Source: Tranquillimonas alkanivorans
GTDB lineage: Bacteria; Pseudomonadota; Alphaproteobacteria; Rhodobacterales; Rhodobacteraceae
Length of the DNA stretch: 64,000 bases
NCBI RefSeq assembly: GCF_900115595.1
Contig: NZ_FOXA01000002.1
Location: 248,001 to 312,000, forward strand
Direction of reading: 5' to 3'
The position numbers were made by a program, and so were the translations under genes. Under the pieces are notes generated by a model, which had not been told where the DNA came from, ran no database searches, and saw only the letters and a list, made by a program, of their open reading frames with translations. Of this stretch, positions 44,114 through 53,288 are shown piece after piece; within the stretch, counting starts at the first letter, position 1, and every line of letters begins with the position of its first letter.

Positions 44114-46573
44114 CTAGCGCGGCACCAGCCGCGTCACGCCCACCGCCGCCGCGCGCGCCAGCTCCGGGTCCAGCGACATCGGGATGTATTCGCCCCGCCG
44201 CCAAAGCTCACCCAGGTCGTCGTAGTGCCGCGACAGCGGGTGGCCCGATTGTCCGGTGGAGATGATGAACACCGACGAGTCCGGGTCGGCGAAGTCGTAC
44301 ACCCCGCGATAGCCCGCGCCGTGGACGTTCAGGAAGGGCCGGGGCTCCGTCCCCTTGGTGCGGCCGCGCAGCAGCGTGTTGTCTCCGCCCGAGGTCGATT
44401 GGCGGACGTTGACGAACCATTTCAGCACCGGAATCTCGCCCAGCACCGGGTGGTCATGCGTCGCCTCGTGCGCGTCGCCCCAGCGCAGGGATTCCAGCGA
44501 CCTCCCGTGATGCTCGGCGATCCAGACCAGCGCGTCGTCAAGCGCCATCCGGGCCATGTCCTGGCAGGTCTCGACCGGGTCCGATTGCAGCACGTCGCAC
44601 CAGACGCCCGCGCCGCCGGTGTTGCGGAACACGCGCTCGAGGAACAGCGGCTCGGGGTGGGAGAACTCGTCGGCCAGTGGCCCGATCTCGTCGCGGATCA
44701 GCCGCTCCTGTAGCTCCCGCAGCCAGGCGGCATAGATCAGCGGCTCTGGCATGTGCTCGTTCATCTCGCCGTTCCACTCGGCCAGCAGGTCCAGCGCGCG
44801 CTGGCGCATCCGCTCCGGCGTGCCTTCGGGCGCGGCCTCGCCCGTGAACCACAGATCGCGCGCGATCAGCGGCAGCAAGCCCCGCGCCGTGGGCGACACG
44901 GTGTCGAGCTGTGCCTCGATGAAGCTCTCGCGGGTATGCACCTCGCGGTTCTGCATCAGGCGGCGCCAGCGCTGGATCCGCTGGCTGTCGCCCCAGTCGT
45001 GCGAGACGTGCAGCGGAAACGGCCGCTCGACGATCTTGTTGTTGGTGTTGCCGACGATGCCGCCTGCGGGTTCGAGGAACTCCGGGTTCGCCTCGTAGGC
45101 CGCGCGGCCCTGCCAGCGGTTGACGCGCAACCAGCCCGGCGTGGGCATGCGCCCCTCGGTCTGGTGCCGGCCGTCGCGCAGGGGCATCGCGCCCACGGTC
45201 TTCATCGCGACGCTTTCGCGGTCCACCAGCGTCAGGTTCTGGCTGGGGGCGACATAGCCTTCCATGGCCACGATGCCGTCTTCGACGGACTTCGCGCGCA
45301 TCAGCTTCAGCCCGGCCTCCATCGACGTGTCGTTGGGCGACAGGACCGTCCACGCGATCGAGGCGACGTGCCCCGGCGGCGTGATCGCGCCCAGATCGTA
45401 GTGCCGCGCGGGCAGGATGGGCCCGTTCTCGGACCAGCGCATGGTCAGCGTGATCGGGTCCTCGTCCTTGATGCGGATGATGGAGGTGCGCGTGCGCAGG
45501 TCGGCCCAGCCGTCGGGCGTTTTCACCTGCTCGGGATCGTCCGGGTTTACCTGCTCGATATAGACGTCGAGGTCGTCCATGTAGGACGAGGTCAGTCCCC
45601 AGCCCAGGTCCGCGCTGCGGCCCACCAGCACCAGCGGCATGCCCGGGATGGTCCCGCCGATCACGCCGCCGGACTCGAGCTCCAGTCGCGCCAGGTACCA
45701 GATCGCAGGGGCGGTGAAGCCAAGGTGCGGGTCGTTGGCCAGAAGCGTGCCGCCCGCCGCCGAGCGATCCGGCGCAGCGGCCCAAGCGTTCGACGCGCCG
45801 GCGAAGGCGCGAGGCTTGAACGGCGACAGCGGGTCGGGCTCGGCCTCGGCGCTGGCGGTGAAGGTCGGAACCTGCGGGAATAGGCTCGCGTACTCGGGCA
45901 GGGCGGCCACGCCGGGGCCGGGCGCCTCGGGCATCAGGTCGCGCACCCGTTCGTCGGGCAACAGCAGCGAGGCGCGCGCGCGTAGCACCTCGGTCTCCAG
46001 GTGGCTCGACAGTTGCAGCCCCATCAGCTTGACGATGGCCAGGCTGTCGGCGGGTTGCCACGGCGCGATCTCGGGCGGGAAGACCCAGAACTCCGGCGCG
46101 CCCCGCCCCCGCGCACCCTCGTTCACCTTCTCGAGCCAGGCGTTCACCCCGTCGGAATACGCCTGAAGCGCCGCCCGCGTTTCGGGCGACTGCGCCTCCA
46201 GCGAGCGGACGGCGAGGTTGTAGATGTCGAGCCGGCGCAGCAGGTCGTCTATGCGCACGGTACGGCGGCCGAAGATCTCGGACAGCCGGCCTTGCGCCGT
46301 GCGCCGCATCATCGTCATCTGCCACAGCCGGTCCTGCGCGTGCGCGAAGCCCAGCCCGAAGAACACGTCCTCGTCGCTGTCGCCGAAGATGTGGGGCACG
46401 TCGGCGTTGTCGCGCACGATCTCGACCGGCGCGGCGATTTCATCCACGGCGAGCGTGGCGTCGTAGTCCGGCAGCGAGCGCGCCGCGAACCAGTAGGTGA
46501 AGACCAGCGCCAGCAGGATCAGTGCGCTGATCCCGGTGAAGATGCGCAGAAGCCAGCGGAAGGTTTTGGCCAT
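44114..46573 (-). CDS. Penicillin acylase family protein (N-terminal nucleophile hydrolase)
   Basis: An 819-residue periplasmic precursor of the penicillin amidase/AHL acylase family. An N-terminal hydrophobic segment (about 8-30) acts as signal or anchor. The alpha chain contains DNADVPHIFGDSDEDVFFGL. The Ntn nucleophile is serine 261 in GASNAW, where autocatalytic cleavage would occur, followed by GGTLLANDPHLGF and PGMPLVLVGRSADLGWGLT. The C-terminal half has GNTNNKIVERPF. Substrates could be N-acyl homoserine lactones or other acyl amides, and this cannot be decided from sequence. It is divergent from the 3-hydroxyisobutyrate dehydrogenase-like gene. Confidence 0.9.
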   Translation of the reverse strand: MAKTFRWLLRIFTGISALILLALVFTYWFAARSLPDYDATLAVDEIAAPVEIVRDNADVPHIFGDSDEDVFFGLGFAHAQDRLWQMTMMRRTAQGRLSEIFGRRTVRIDDLLRRLDIYNLAVRSLEAQSPETRAALQAYSDGVNAWLEKVNEGARGRGAPEFWVFPPEIAPWQPADSLAIVKLMGLQLSSHLETEVLRARASLLLPDERVRDLMPEAPGPGVAALPEYASLFPQVPTFTASAEAEPDPLSPFKPRAFAGASNAWAAAPDRSAAGGTLLANDPHLGFTAPAIWYLARLELESGGVIGGTIPGMPLVLVGRSADLGWGLTSSYMDDLDVYIEQVNPDDPEQVKTPDGWADLRTRTSIIRIKDEDPITLTMRWSENGPILPARHYDLGAITPPGHVASIAWTVLSPNDTSMEAGLKLMRAKSVEDGIVAMEGYVAPSQNLTLVDRESVAMKTVGAMPLRDGRHQTEGRMPTPGWLRVNRWQGRAAYEANPEFLEPAGGIVGNTNNKIVERPFPLHVSHDWGDSQRIQRWRRLMQNREVHTRESFIEAQLDTVSPTARGLLPLIARDLWFTGEAAPEGTPERMRQRALDLLAEWNGEMNEHMPEPLIYAAWLRELQERLIRDEIGPLADEFSHPEPLFLERVFRNTGGAGVWCDVLQSDPVETCQDMARMALDDALVWIAEHHGRSLESLRWGDAHEATHDHPVLGEIPVLKWFVNVRQSTSGGDNTLLRGRTKGTEPRPFLNVHGAGYRGVYDFADPDSSVFIISTGQSGHPLSRHYDDLGELWRRGEYIPMSLDPELARAAAVGVTRLVPR

Positions 46574-46583
46574 GACGCCTCGG

Positions 46584-46611
46584 TTGACCCTTGGGGCGGA
46601 GGGTTTAGACA
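46584..46611 (+). promoter_or_regulatory. Candidate promoter of the 3-hydroxyisobutyrate dehydrogenase-like gene
   Basis: TTGACC (46584-46589) matches the -35 consensus in 5 of 6 positions, and TAGACA (46606-46611) is a fair -10 with a 16-base spacer. It lies 40 bases before the GTG start in the divergent gap. Confidence 0.45.
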
Positions 46612-46650
46612 GAGCCTGTGATTAGGCGATTTGGTCGGAGGAGGAAAGCC

Positions 46651-47523
46651 GTGGCGAAGGTAGCATTTCTGGGATTGGGCGTGATGGGCTACCCAATGGC
46701 GGGTCACCTTGCCAAGGCCGGTCACGACGTCACCGTCTATAACCGCACCGGCGAAAAGGCGCACGCTTGGGTCGAAGCGCATGGCGGCTGCCACGCCGCC
46801 ACCCCGCGCGAGGCCGCCAAGGATGCCGGGTTCGTGATGGCCTGCGTCGGCAATGACGACGACCTGCGCGCCGTTTGCCTGGGCGAGGACGGGGCCTTTG
46901 CCGGGATGTCCGAGGGCGCGGTGTTCGTCGATCACACGACCGTTTCGGCGGCGGCCACGCGCGAACTGGCTGGACACGCCGACGAGAAGGGGCTGGGCTT
47001 TGTCGACGCCCCGATTTCGGGCGGGCAGGCAGGGGCCGAGAACGGCGTGCTGTCGGTGATGTGCGGCGGCGCGCAGGCGCATTACGACGCCGCCGAGCCG
47101 GTCATCCAGGCGTATGCGCGCATCTGCCGCCGCATCGGCGAAAGCGGCGCGGGGCAGATGACCAAGATGTGCAACCAGATCGCCATCGCCGGCCTCGTTC
47201 AGGGGCTCTCCGAGGCGCTGCACTTCGCCGAAAAGTCCGGTCTCGACGGTCGGGCCGTCGTCGAGGTGATCAGTCAGGGGGCCGCGGGATCGTGGCAGAT
47301 GGTGAACCGGCACGAGACGATGCTCGACGACGAGTTCGAGCACGGCTTCGCCGTCGACTGGATGCGCAAGGACCTTGGCATCTGTCTCGACGCCGCCGAC
47401 GAGTGCGGCGCGTCCCTGCCTTTCACGGCGCTCGTCGATCAGTTCTACAAGGACATCCAGAAGATGGGCGGGGGGCGCTGGGACACCTCTTCGCTGATCA
47501 AGCGCCTGCGCGCGGCCGGGTGA
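46651..47523 (+). CDS. NAD(P)-dependent 3-hydroxyisobutyrate dehydrogenase family oxidoreductase
   Basis: A 290-residue beta-hydroxyacid dehydrogenase. The Rossmann motif FLGLGVMGYPMAGHLAKAGH is at the very N-terminus. The family motif FVDAPISGGQAGAENG and the catalytic lysine segment GAGQMTKMCNQIAIAG follow. The start is GTG 46651, preceded by GGAGGAGGA at 46637-46645. An earlier GTG at 46618 would add basic residues before the Rossmann fold. It may act on 3-hydroxyisobutyrate, tartronate semialdehyde or related acids. The glycolate operon at 14.6 kb makes tartronate semialdehyde possible, but that is inference. Confidence 0.88.
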   Translation: MAKVAFLGLGVMGYPMAGHLAKAGHDVTVYNRTGEKAHAWVEAHGGCHAATPREAAKDAGFVMACVGNDDDLRAVCLGEDGAFAGMSEGAVFVDHTTVSAAATRELAGHADEKGLGFVDAPISGGQAGAENGVLSVMCGGAQAHYDAAEPVIQAYARICRRIGESGAGQMTKMCNQIAIAGLVQGLSEALHFAEKSGLDGRAVVEVISQGAAGSWQMVNRHETMLDDEFEHGFAVDWMRKDLGICLDAADECGASLPFTALVDQFYKDIQKMGGGRWDTSSLIKRLRAAG

Positions 47524-47562
47524 CCGGCGGCGCGAGTGACGCAGCGTAAGCGGAATTGTGCC

Positions 47563-47586
47563 GATTGACTCGACAGTAGGTCAATC
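47563..47586. promoter_or_regulatory. Inverted repeat upstream of phoX
   Basis: GATTGAC (47563-47569) and GTCAATC (47580-47586) are perfect inverted 7-mers separated by ten bases, 86 bases before the phoX start. It could bind a dimeric regulator. It does not show the direct repeats of a classical PhoB box. Confidence 0.35.
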
Positions 47587-47671
47587 GTCGCCATTCCGTT
47601 TCCGACGCAGGGGCATCCTCGGCTAGCCTCGATCACAGCGAGGTTTACCCCAGCCAAGGAGGAGCGTTCCC

Positions 47672-49681
47672 ATGAAATTCACGATATTCGACCCGGTGAA
47701 CCGGTCGCAAAGGGCCGATGCGTCCGAGGACGCCGGCCGCAACCGGTCGAACGCGCCGACCATCGGCGAGGTCATCTCGACCCGGTTCAATCGCCGCGAG
47801 GTGATGAAGGGTGCGCTCGGCTTCACGGCCATCGCGGCCACGGTCAGTCCGCTGGCGATGGCGGCTAGCCAGGCGCGCGCGCAGGGCATGGGCCGTTTCG
47901 ACTTCCCGGAGATTGAAGCCGGCGTCAGCGACAACCATGTGGTGGCCGACGGCTACGACGCCGACATCCTGATCCGCTGGGGCGACCCCGTAATGCCCGG
48001 CGCGCCGGACTTCGACCCGGCGAACCAGACGGCCGAGGCGCAGGGCATGCAGTTCGGCTACAACAACGACTTCCTCGGCACGGTGCCGCACCCTGACGCG
48101 CCGGACGACCCGAACCGCCTGCTGCTCGTCGTGCATCACGAGTACACCAACGAGGAGCTCATGTTCCCTGGCCTCGGCGTGCAGGACGGCGAGGCGGCCT
48201 TCGCCTCGACCACGCAGGAAATCGTGGACATCGAGAAGGCGGCGCATGGCGGCTCGGTCGTCGAGATCGTGCGCGGCGAGGACGGGAAGTGGAGCGTGGT
48301 GCCCGACAGCACCTACAATCGCCGCATCACCGCCGATACGCCGATGACCATCTCGGGTCCTGCCGCCGGTCACGCGAAGATGCAGACGAACGCCGACGCG
48401 TCGGGCACCAACGTGAACGGAACGTTCAACAACTGCGCCGGCGGCATCACCCCCTGGGGCACCTGGCTGATGGCCGAGGAGAACTTCAACGGTTACTTTT
48501 GGGGCGGTGACCAGGAAGCGGCCGAGCAGGAGGGGCTGGAGGACGATCCCGCCACCATCCTGAACGCCCGCTACGGCGTTCCCGGCAACTGGTACGCGTG
48601 GGGCAAGTTCTACGACCGCTTCGATATCTCCAAGGAACCAAACGAATCCAATCGTTTCGGGTGGATCGTTGAGGTTGACCCGAAGGATCCGAACTCCACC
48701 CCGATCAAGCGGACGGCGCTTGGGCGCTTCAAGCACGAGGGGGCGATGAACGTCGTGAACCCCGACGGCCGCATCGCGGTGTTCATGGGCGACGACGAGC
48801 GCTTCGATTACCTCTACCGTTACGTGAGCGGCGATGCCTACGACCCCGAGAACCCGAATCCGGACCTTCTGGACACGGGAACGCTTTCGGTGGCGCGCTT
48901 CAGCGATGACGGCACGATGACGTGGATGCCGCTGGTCTATGGCGAGGGACCGCTGACCGAGGAGAATGGCTTCGACAGCCAGGGCGATGTGCTGATCCAG
49001 ACGCGTCGCGCGGCCGACTTTCTTGAAGCCACGCCGATGGACCGGCCCGAGGACGTGGAACCCGACCCGAACACCGGCAAGATCTACGTCATGCTGACCA
49101 ACAACACGCGCAGGAAGCCGGGGGACGAGAACGCGGCCAACCCGCGGCCCGAGAACGTGTTCGGCCACATCATCGAGCTCACCGCGCCCGACGGCGACTT
49201 CGCCGCCGACACGATGCAGTGGGATATCCTGGTGCAGTGCGGCGACCCGAGCGTGGCCGAGGTCGGCGCCACCTTCTCGGCCGCGACATCCGAGGACGGC
49301 TGGTTCGGGATGCCCGACAACTGCGCCATCGACGCCAACGGCCGGCTCTGGATCGCGACCGACGGCAACAACTATGAAGACAGCGGTCGGGCCGACGGAC
49401 TGTGGGCGCTCGAGACCGAGGGAGAGGCGCGCGGCACCTCGCGGCACTTCTTCCGCGTGCCGGTGGGCGCCGAGATGTGCGGCCCGTGGTTCACCGAGGA
49501 CCAGCGCTCGCTCTTCCTGGCGGTACAGCATCCGGGCGACGGCGGACAGGAATGGCCCGAGTTCGGGCGCGTTTCCACCTTCGAGGATCCGTCGACGCGC
49601 TGGCCGGATTTCCAAGAGGGGACGCCGCCGCGCCCGTCGGTCGTGGTGATCACGAAGCAGGACGGCGGCCCGATCGGCTGA
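47672..49681 (+). CDS. phoX: PhoX family phosphatase (DUF839)
   Basis: A 669-residue exported phosphatase of the PhoX family, which in marine bacteria releases phosphate from organic esters using Ca and Fe. The long N-terminal extension contains a twin-arginine motif (FNRREVMKGALGF at about residues 41-53) followed by a hydrophobic stretch and an ARAQG cleavage region, so export by the Tat system is expected. Core blocks are VVHHEYTNEELMFPG, NNCAGGITPWGTWLMAEENF, LGRFKHEGAMNV and FMGDDERFDYLYRYV, which supply the metal-binding acidic and histidine residues. It is monocistronic and ends in a strong hairpin. Confidence 0.9.
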   Translation: MKFTIFDPVNRSQRADASEDAGRNRSNAPTIGEVISTRFNRREVMKGALGFTAIAATVSPLAMAASQARAQGMGRFDFPEIEAGVSDNHVVADGYDADILIRWGDPVMPGAPDFDPANQTAEAQGMQFGYNNDFLGTVPHPDAPDDPNRLLLVVHHEYTNEELMFPGLGVQDGEAAFASTTQEIVDIEKAAHGGSVVEIVRGEDGKWSVVPDSTYNRRITADTPMTISGPAAGHAKMQTNADASGTNVNGTFNNCAGGITPWGTWLMAEENFNGYFWGGDQEAAEQEGLEDDPATILNARYGVPGNWYAWGKFYDRFDISKEPNESNRFGWIVEVDPKDPNSTPIKRTALGRFKHEGAMNVVNPDGRIAVFMGDDERFDYLYRYVSGDAYDPENPNPDLLDTGTLSVARFSDDGTMTWMPLVYGEGPLTEENGFDSQGDVLIQTRRAADFLEATPMDRPEDVEPDPNTGKIYVMLTNNTRRKPGDENAANPRPENVFGHIIELTAPDGDFAADTMQWDILVQCGDPSVAEVGATFSAATSEDGWFGMPDNCAIDANGRLWIATDGNNYEDSGRADGLWALETEGEARGTSRHFFRVPVGAEMCGPWFTEDQRSLFLAVQHPGDGGQEWPEFGRVSTFEDPSTRWPDFQEGTPPRPSVVVITKQDGGPIG

Positions 49682-49689
49682 CTTTCACG

Positions 49690-49711
49690 GGCGGGCGCTT
49701 TGGCGCCCGCC
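49690..49711. terminator. Shared terminator hairpin of phoX and gpt
   Basis: GGCGGGCGC (49690-49698) and GCGCCCGCC (49703-49711) form a perfect 9-bp stem with a TTTG loop, 9 bases after the phoX stop and 7 bases before the gpt stop. It can serve both converging genes. Confidence 0.65.
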
Positions 49712-49717
49712 TTCCGC

Positions 49718-50242
49718 TCAGTCGCGGCCGCGGTAGGGCTCGACGTACTGCAGCGCCATGTCCCACGGGAAGAAGATCCAGGTGTCCTGGCTGACTTCGG
49801 TGATGTACGTGTCCACCATCGGCCGGCCCTTGGGCTTGGCATAGACCGTGGCGAGGTGCGCGTTGGGATAGAGCGCGCGCACAAGCTCCAGTGTCTTGCC
49901 GCTGTCGACCAGGTCGTCGACCACGAGGATGCCGGTGCCGTCGCCCATCAGCTCGGCGTCCGGCGCCTTGAGGACCTTCGCCGGCGATTGCGCCTGGTGG
50001 TCGTAGCTTTTGACGCTGATCGTGTCGACGGTGCGGATGCCCAGTTCGCGGCTCACGATCATCGCGGGGGCCATGCCGCCGCGGGTGATGGCGACGACCG
50101 CGCGCCACGCGCCGCCGTCGGGGCCCTCGCCGTCCAGCCGCCAGGCCAGCGCCCGGCTGTCGCGATGGATCTGGTCCCAGCTTACGTGGAAGCCCTTTTC
50201 GTGGGGCAGGCGGTTGCCGTTGGGCAGGCGCTCGTCGCTCAT
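49718..50242 (-). CDS. gpt: Xanthine phosphoribosyltransferase
   Basis: A 174-residue purine salvage enzyme that joins xanthine or guanine to PRPP. The PRPP-binding signature [17 protein letters not shown] is clear. The N-terminal [18 protein letters not shown] and [17 protein letters not shown] match Gpt. The C-terminal [12 protein letters not shown] is also typical. ATG 50242 is the start. The gene is five bases downstream of fabI, so the two probably share a transcript. Confidence 0.92.
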   Translation of the reverse strand: MSDERLPNGNRLPHEKGFHVSWDQIHRDSRALAWRLDGEGPDGGAWRAVVAITRGGMAPAMIVSRELGIRTVDTISVKSYDHQAQSPAKVLKAPDAELMGDGTGILVVDDLVDSGKTLELVRALYPNAHLATVYAKPKGRPMVDTYITEVSQDTWIFFPWDMALQYVEPYRGRD

Positions 50243-50247
50243 GGTCG

Positions 50248-51054
50248 TCAGCCTTTGGTGATGTCGGGGGCGTCCACGGCCTTCATGCCGACGACGTGGT
50301 AGCCGGCGTCGACGTGCAGGACTTCGCCCGTGGTGGCGCTGCCGAGGTCGGACAGCAGGTAGAGCGCCGACTTGCCGACCTCTTCCTGGGTGACGGTCCG
50401 GCGCAGCGGCGCGTTGTTCTCGTTCCACTTCATGATGTAGCGGAAGTCGCCGATGCCGCTGGCGGCCAGCGTCTTGATCGTGCCCGCGCTGATCGCGTTC
50501 ACGCGGATACCGTCCTTGCCCAGGTCTTCGGCCAAATAGCGCACCGAAGCCTCGAGCGCGGCCTTGGCCACGCCCATGACGTTGTAGTGCGGCATGACCT
50601 TCTCGGCCCCGTAATAAGTCAGCGTCAGCGCCGAGCCGCCGTTCTTCATCAGCTTCTCGGCCCGCTGCATGACCGCCGTGAAGGAATAGACCGAGATGTC
50701 CATCGACATGCGGAAGTTCTCGGGGCTGGTGTCGACGTAGCGGCCGCGCAGCTCGGACTTGTCGGAAAAGCCGATGGCGTGCACCACGAAGTCGAGCGTG
50801 CCCCAGCGCGCCTCGATCTCCTGGAACAGCGCGTCGAGCGAGGCGCTGTCGCCCACGTCGCAGGGCACCATGAAGTCCGAGCCGACTTGTTCGGCCAGCG
50901 GCTTCACGCGCTTGAGAAGCTGGTCGCCCTGGTACGAAAAGGCAAGCTCGGCGCCCTGTTCGGCGCAGGCCTTCGCGATGCCCCAGGCGATCGACTTGTC
51001 GTTGGCGAGCCCCATGATGAGGCCCCGCTTGCCGGCCATCAATTGCGTCGACAT
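50248..51054 (-). CDS. fabI: Enoyl-[acyl-carrier-protein] reductase FabI
   Basis: A 268-residue NADH-dependent short-chain dehydrogenase that completes each round of fatty acid elongation. The cofactor segment [17 protein letters not shown] is characteristic of FabI. The catalytic Tyr-x6-Lys is in [12 protein letters not shown], and [16 protein letters not shown] follows. It starts at ATG 51054 with GAGGAGG upstream. FabI is the triclosan and isoniazid-class target in other bacteria. The 102-base gap to the right carries the divergent promoters of fabI and pdxH. Confidence 0.95.
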   Translation of the reverse strand: MSTQLMAGKRGLIMGLANDKSIAWGIAKACAEQGAELAFSYQGDQLLKRVKPLAEQVGSDFMVPCDVGDSASLDALFQEIEARWGTLDFVVHAIGFSDKSELRGRYVDTSPENFRMSMDISVYSFTAVMQRAEKLMKNGGSALTLTYYGAEKVMPHYNVMGVAKAALEASVRYLAEDLGKDGIRVNAISAGTIKTLAASGIGDFRYIMKWNENNAPLRRTVTQEEVGKSALYLLSDLGSATTGEVLHVDAGYHVVGMKAVDAPDITKG

Positions 51055-51156
51055 TCAGCCTCCTCGTACCCGCTGGTCTTTACAGTTGGCGTCGTTTAGG
51101 CGATTGCGGGCACGGCATCAAGGGCGTGGACCCTGGGTAAACCGACGGGGAGGACG

Positions 51157-51759
51157 ATGGGGAACGGCAGCATTTTCGGCGCGGACGATCCGTTCGCCCT
51201 GACGCGCGCGTGGATGGACGAAGCCGCGCAGACCGAGCCGTCGGACCCCAATGCCATGTCGCTGGCGACCGTGGACGAGAGCGGCCTGCCGAACGTCCGG
51301 GTCGTTCTTCTCAAGGAGATCGAGGACGACGCCTTCGTCTTCTACACCAACTACGACAGCGCCAAGGGCCGCGAGCTGATCGCCTCGGGCATGGCCGCGT
51401 TCGTACTGCACTGGAAGACGCTGCGCCGGCAGGTGCGCGTGCGCGGCACCGTCGAGAAAGAGGACGGCGCCGCCGCCGACGCCTACTATGCCTCGCGCCC
51501 GCTCGACAGTCGGCTGGGCGCGTGGGCGTCGCAACAGTCGCGCCCGCTGGGAAGCCGTGCCGATCTGATGGCCGCGGTCGAGGCCGCGCGCGCCGAACAC
51601 GGCGAGGATCCGCCGCGCCCGCCGTTCTGGGGTGGATTCCGTATTCGCCCCATGGAATTCGAGTTCTGGTCGGACGGCGCGTTCCGCCTACATGATCGGG
51701 AGAAATGGGTGCGGCCCGATGGTGCGGCGTCGTGGGAAAGGCAGCGACTTTTTCCGTGA
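51157..51759 (+). CDS. pdxH: Pyridoxamine 5'-phosphate oxidase
   Basis: A 200-residue FMN enzyme that makes pyridoxal phosphate, the cofactor needed by several enzymes in this window (HemA, MetY). Blocks: [48 protein letters not shown] for FMN binding, and the C-terminal [15 protein letters not shown] and HDREKW motifs. ATG 51157 follows GGGGAGGA. The frame is full length. The next gene is 132 bases downstream and may have its own promoter. Confidence 0.94.
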   Translation: MGNGSIFGADDPFALTRAWMDEAAQTEPSDPNAMSLATVDESGLPNVRVVLLKEIEDDAFVFYTNYDSAKGRELIASGMAAFVLHWKTLRRQVRVRGTVEKEDGAAADAYYASRPLDSRLGAWASQQSRPLGSRADLMAAVEAARAEHGEDPPRPPFWGGFRIRPMEFEFWSDGAFRLHDREKWVRPDGAASWERQRLFP

Positions 51760-51891
51760 CACAATCCGGGGCGCAGTGTCACAGTTCCAACTGCGCGACT
51801 TGATTTACGAGTTGCGGGCGGAAGGCCCGCGTAGCTTTCCAACCGAAACCGCGTAAACCAAGTGGAGACGCCGGGCGACCGGCGTTTGTCG

Positions 51892-52422
51892 ATGTCTGAA
51901 GAAACCGATGGCAAACAGACCCTAGAAGGCCGCGTGAAGTGGTTCGATCCTGCCAAGGGGTTCGGCTTCGTCGTGGCCGAGGACGGCGGCGGAGACATCC
52001 TTCTGCACGCCAACGTGTTACGGAATTTCGGGCAGAGCTCGGTCGCCGACAACTCGCGCATCACGATCGTGGTCCAGCAAACGCCGCGCGGGGCGCAGGC
52101 GGTCGAGGTACTCGAGATTTGCGCGCCCGAGCCGGCGGGGCTTGGCGAACAGACCGACCGATTGGAGCAGGCGATAGACCTGTCCGATGCCGGTCCGCTT
52201 GAACCGGCGCGCGTGAAGTGGTTCGACAAGACCAAGGGCTTCGGATTTGCCAATGTCTTCGGCAAGCCCGAGGACGTGTTCGTGCACATCGAGGTTCTGC
52301 GCCGCTCGGGACTGGCCGACCTTCAGCCGGGCGAGGCGGTGGCGATCCGGGTGACGGACGGCAAGCGTGGCAAGATGGCAGTACAGGTGACGACATGGGA
52401 ATCGGGTTCGCACGGGGACTGA
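51892..52422 (+). CDS. Double cold-shock domain protein
   Basis: A 176-residue protein with two cold-shock domains, at about residues 10-75 and 108-173. Each shows the RNP-1 motif: [16 protein letters not shown] in the first and [16 protein letters not shown] in the second. It should bind single-stranded nucleic acid, as an RNA chaperone or antiterminator. The linker is acidic. The start is probably ATG 51892. A GTG at 51862 is in frame but would add non-family residues, and neither start has a clear Shine-Dalgarno. Its last 28 bases overlap the next gene. Two-domain CspA proteins are common in alphaproteobacteria. Confidence 0.9.
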   Translation: MSEETDGKQTLEGRVKWFDPAKGFGFVVAEDGGGDILLHANVLRNFGQSSVADNSRITIVVQQTPRGAQAVEVLEICAPEPAGLGEQTDRLEQAIDLSDAGPLEPARVKWFDKTKGFGFANVFGKPEDVFVHIEVLRRSGLADLQPGEAVAIRVTDGKRGKMAVQVTTWESGSHGD

Positions 52423-52871
52423 GCGTATGCGCTCTGGCGGCTTGGCCGGGGGCGCTGTGGGCGGCGTGCTCGGAGACGGCGGTCGAGCTTCGCGGCGATT
52501 GGGGGCAGGCACGCTTCAACGTCGAGCTTGCCGACGAGCCGCAAGAGCGGGCGCAGGGCTTGATGCACCGCGATAACCTGCCGCGCAGCGCCGGCATGCT
52601 TTTCGTCTATGACGCGCCGCAGCGGGCGCGATTCTGGATGAAGAACACGCTGATCCCGCTCGACATGATTTTCGTGGACGACACGGGCACCGTCACCCGC
52701 GTGCACGAGAACGCGGTGCCCCACGACCTGACCGGGATCGACGGGGGCGAGGGGGTGCTCGCGGTGCTCGAGATCAACGGCGGCATGGCGGGCGCGATGG
52801 GCATCGTGCCGGGGACCGAGATGCGGCATCCCGCCTTCGGGGACGCCGCCGCCTGGCCCTGCGGACAGTAG
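52395..52871 (+). CDS. DUF192 family exported protein
   Basis: A 158-residue protein with a likely signal peptide ([19 protein letters not shown]). The mature part is a DUF192 domain, identified by [40 protein letters not shown] and the closing [10 protein letters not shown]-type block. No activity is known for the family. The start overlaps the cold-shock gene by 28 bases, so expression is linked. An upstream extension in frame belongs to the cold-shock gene. Confidence 0.82.
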   Translation: MGIGFARGLSVCALAAWPGALWAACSETAVELRGDWGQARFNVELADEPQERAQGLMHRDNLPRSAGMLFVYDAPQRARFWMKNTLIPLDMIFVDDTGTVTRVHENAVPHDLTGIDGGEGVLAVLEINGGMAGAMGIVPGTEMRHPAFGDAAAWPCGQ

Positions 52872-52912
52872 GGGCTTTCCTTCGTCACGCGCCACGGATA
52901 TGAGGCGCACGT

Positions 52913-52989
52913 CGGGGCGTAGCGCAGCCTGGTAGCGCGTCGGTTTTGGGTACCGAAGGTCGTGAGTTCGAATCTCGCCGCCCCGACCA
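52913..52989 (+). tRNA. tRNA-Pro (anticodon TGG)
   Basis: A 77-base tRNA with all four arms. The 7-bp acceptor pairs CGGGGCG (52913-52919) with CGCCCCG (52979-52985). The D arm includes GCGCAGCCTGGTAGCGC. The anticodon loop TTTGGGT in the TCGGT/ACCGA stem places TGG at positions 34-36. The T arm is GTGAG-TTCGAAT-CTCGC. The 3' CCA is encoded. It reads proline CCN codons, which are frequent in this GC-rich genome. Confidence 0.97.
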
Positions 52990-53029
52990 TGTTGCAGCTC
53001 CGCCGCAGTGGCGTTGGCATCCACTTCTC

Positions 53030-53045
53030 CCACTAGATGTAGTGC
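53030..53045 (+). promoter_or_regulatory. NrdR-box-like palindrome 1
   Basis: CCACTAGATGTAGTGC matches 12 of 16 positions of the NrdR consensus ACACTATATATAGTGT and is a palindrome (CACTA-GATG-TAGTG). It lies just after tRNA-Pro, about 400 bases before nrdJ, and has no partner box at the usual 31-32-base distance. It could instead be a weak tRNA terminator hairpin. Confidence 0.35.
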
Positions 53046-53179
53046 CGCTCCTCTTTCGGGTCAGCCAGATTCGCGCCTTTGGTGGCTAGGTCGTTGGTGC
53101 TTAACGAAGAATTCGCGCGGCAGGCTTCGGAGCCTCTTTCGCGGGAATCGCGGGCGCAGAGTGACGCTATGGCAGAGGC

Positions 53180-53209
53180 TGTGGATCAAGCGGTTTTTCC
53201 GGTGGATAA
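53180..53209 (-). promoter_or_regulatory. Pair of DnaA-box-like sites upstream of nrdJ
   Basis: TGTGGATCA (53180-53188) and GGTGGATAA (53201-53209) each match the reverse complement of the DnaA box TTATNCACA at 8 of 9 positions. They are 21 bases, about two helical turns, apart. DnaA control of ribonucleotide reductase genes is known in E. coli. Here it is inference. Confidence 0.4.
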
Positions 53210-53251
53210 GCGCCGATTTTGCGTTGACCCTTGGCCCCTACCTACGCCACC

Positions 53252-53288
53252 TTGTGCCTGCACCGCGGAGCTGCACTAGATTTAGTTC
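53252..53288 (+). promoter_or_regulatory. Candidate nrdJ promoter with overlapping NrdR-like box 2
   Basis: TAGATT (53277-53282) may be the -10, with TTGTGC (53252-53257) as a -35 at a long 19-base spacer. GCACTAGATTTAGTTC (53273-53288) overlaps the -10 and matches the NrdR consensus at 11 of 16 positions. It shares the CACTAGAT-TAGT core with the box at 53030. The 452-base stretch 52990-53441 holds no gene. It contains only these sites and a TTAACCAT 8-mer (53362-53369) known as a CtrA-associated motif in Caulobacter. Confidence 0.35.

Noticed and set aside
53079-53279. 66-codon open frame between tRNA-Pro and nrdJ
   Set aside because: No Shine-Dalgarno, no family similarity and unusual composition. 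The stretch contains DnaA-like boxes and looks regulatory.
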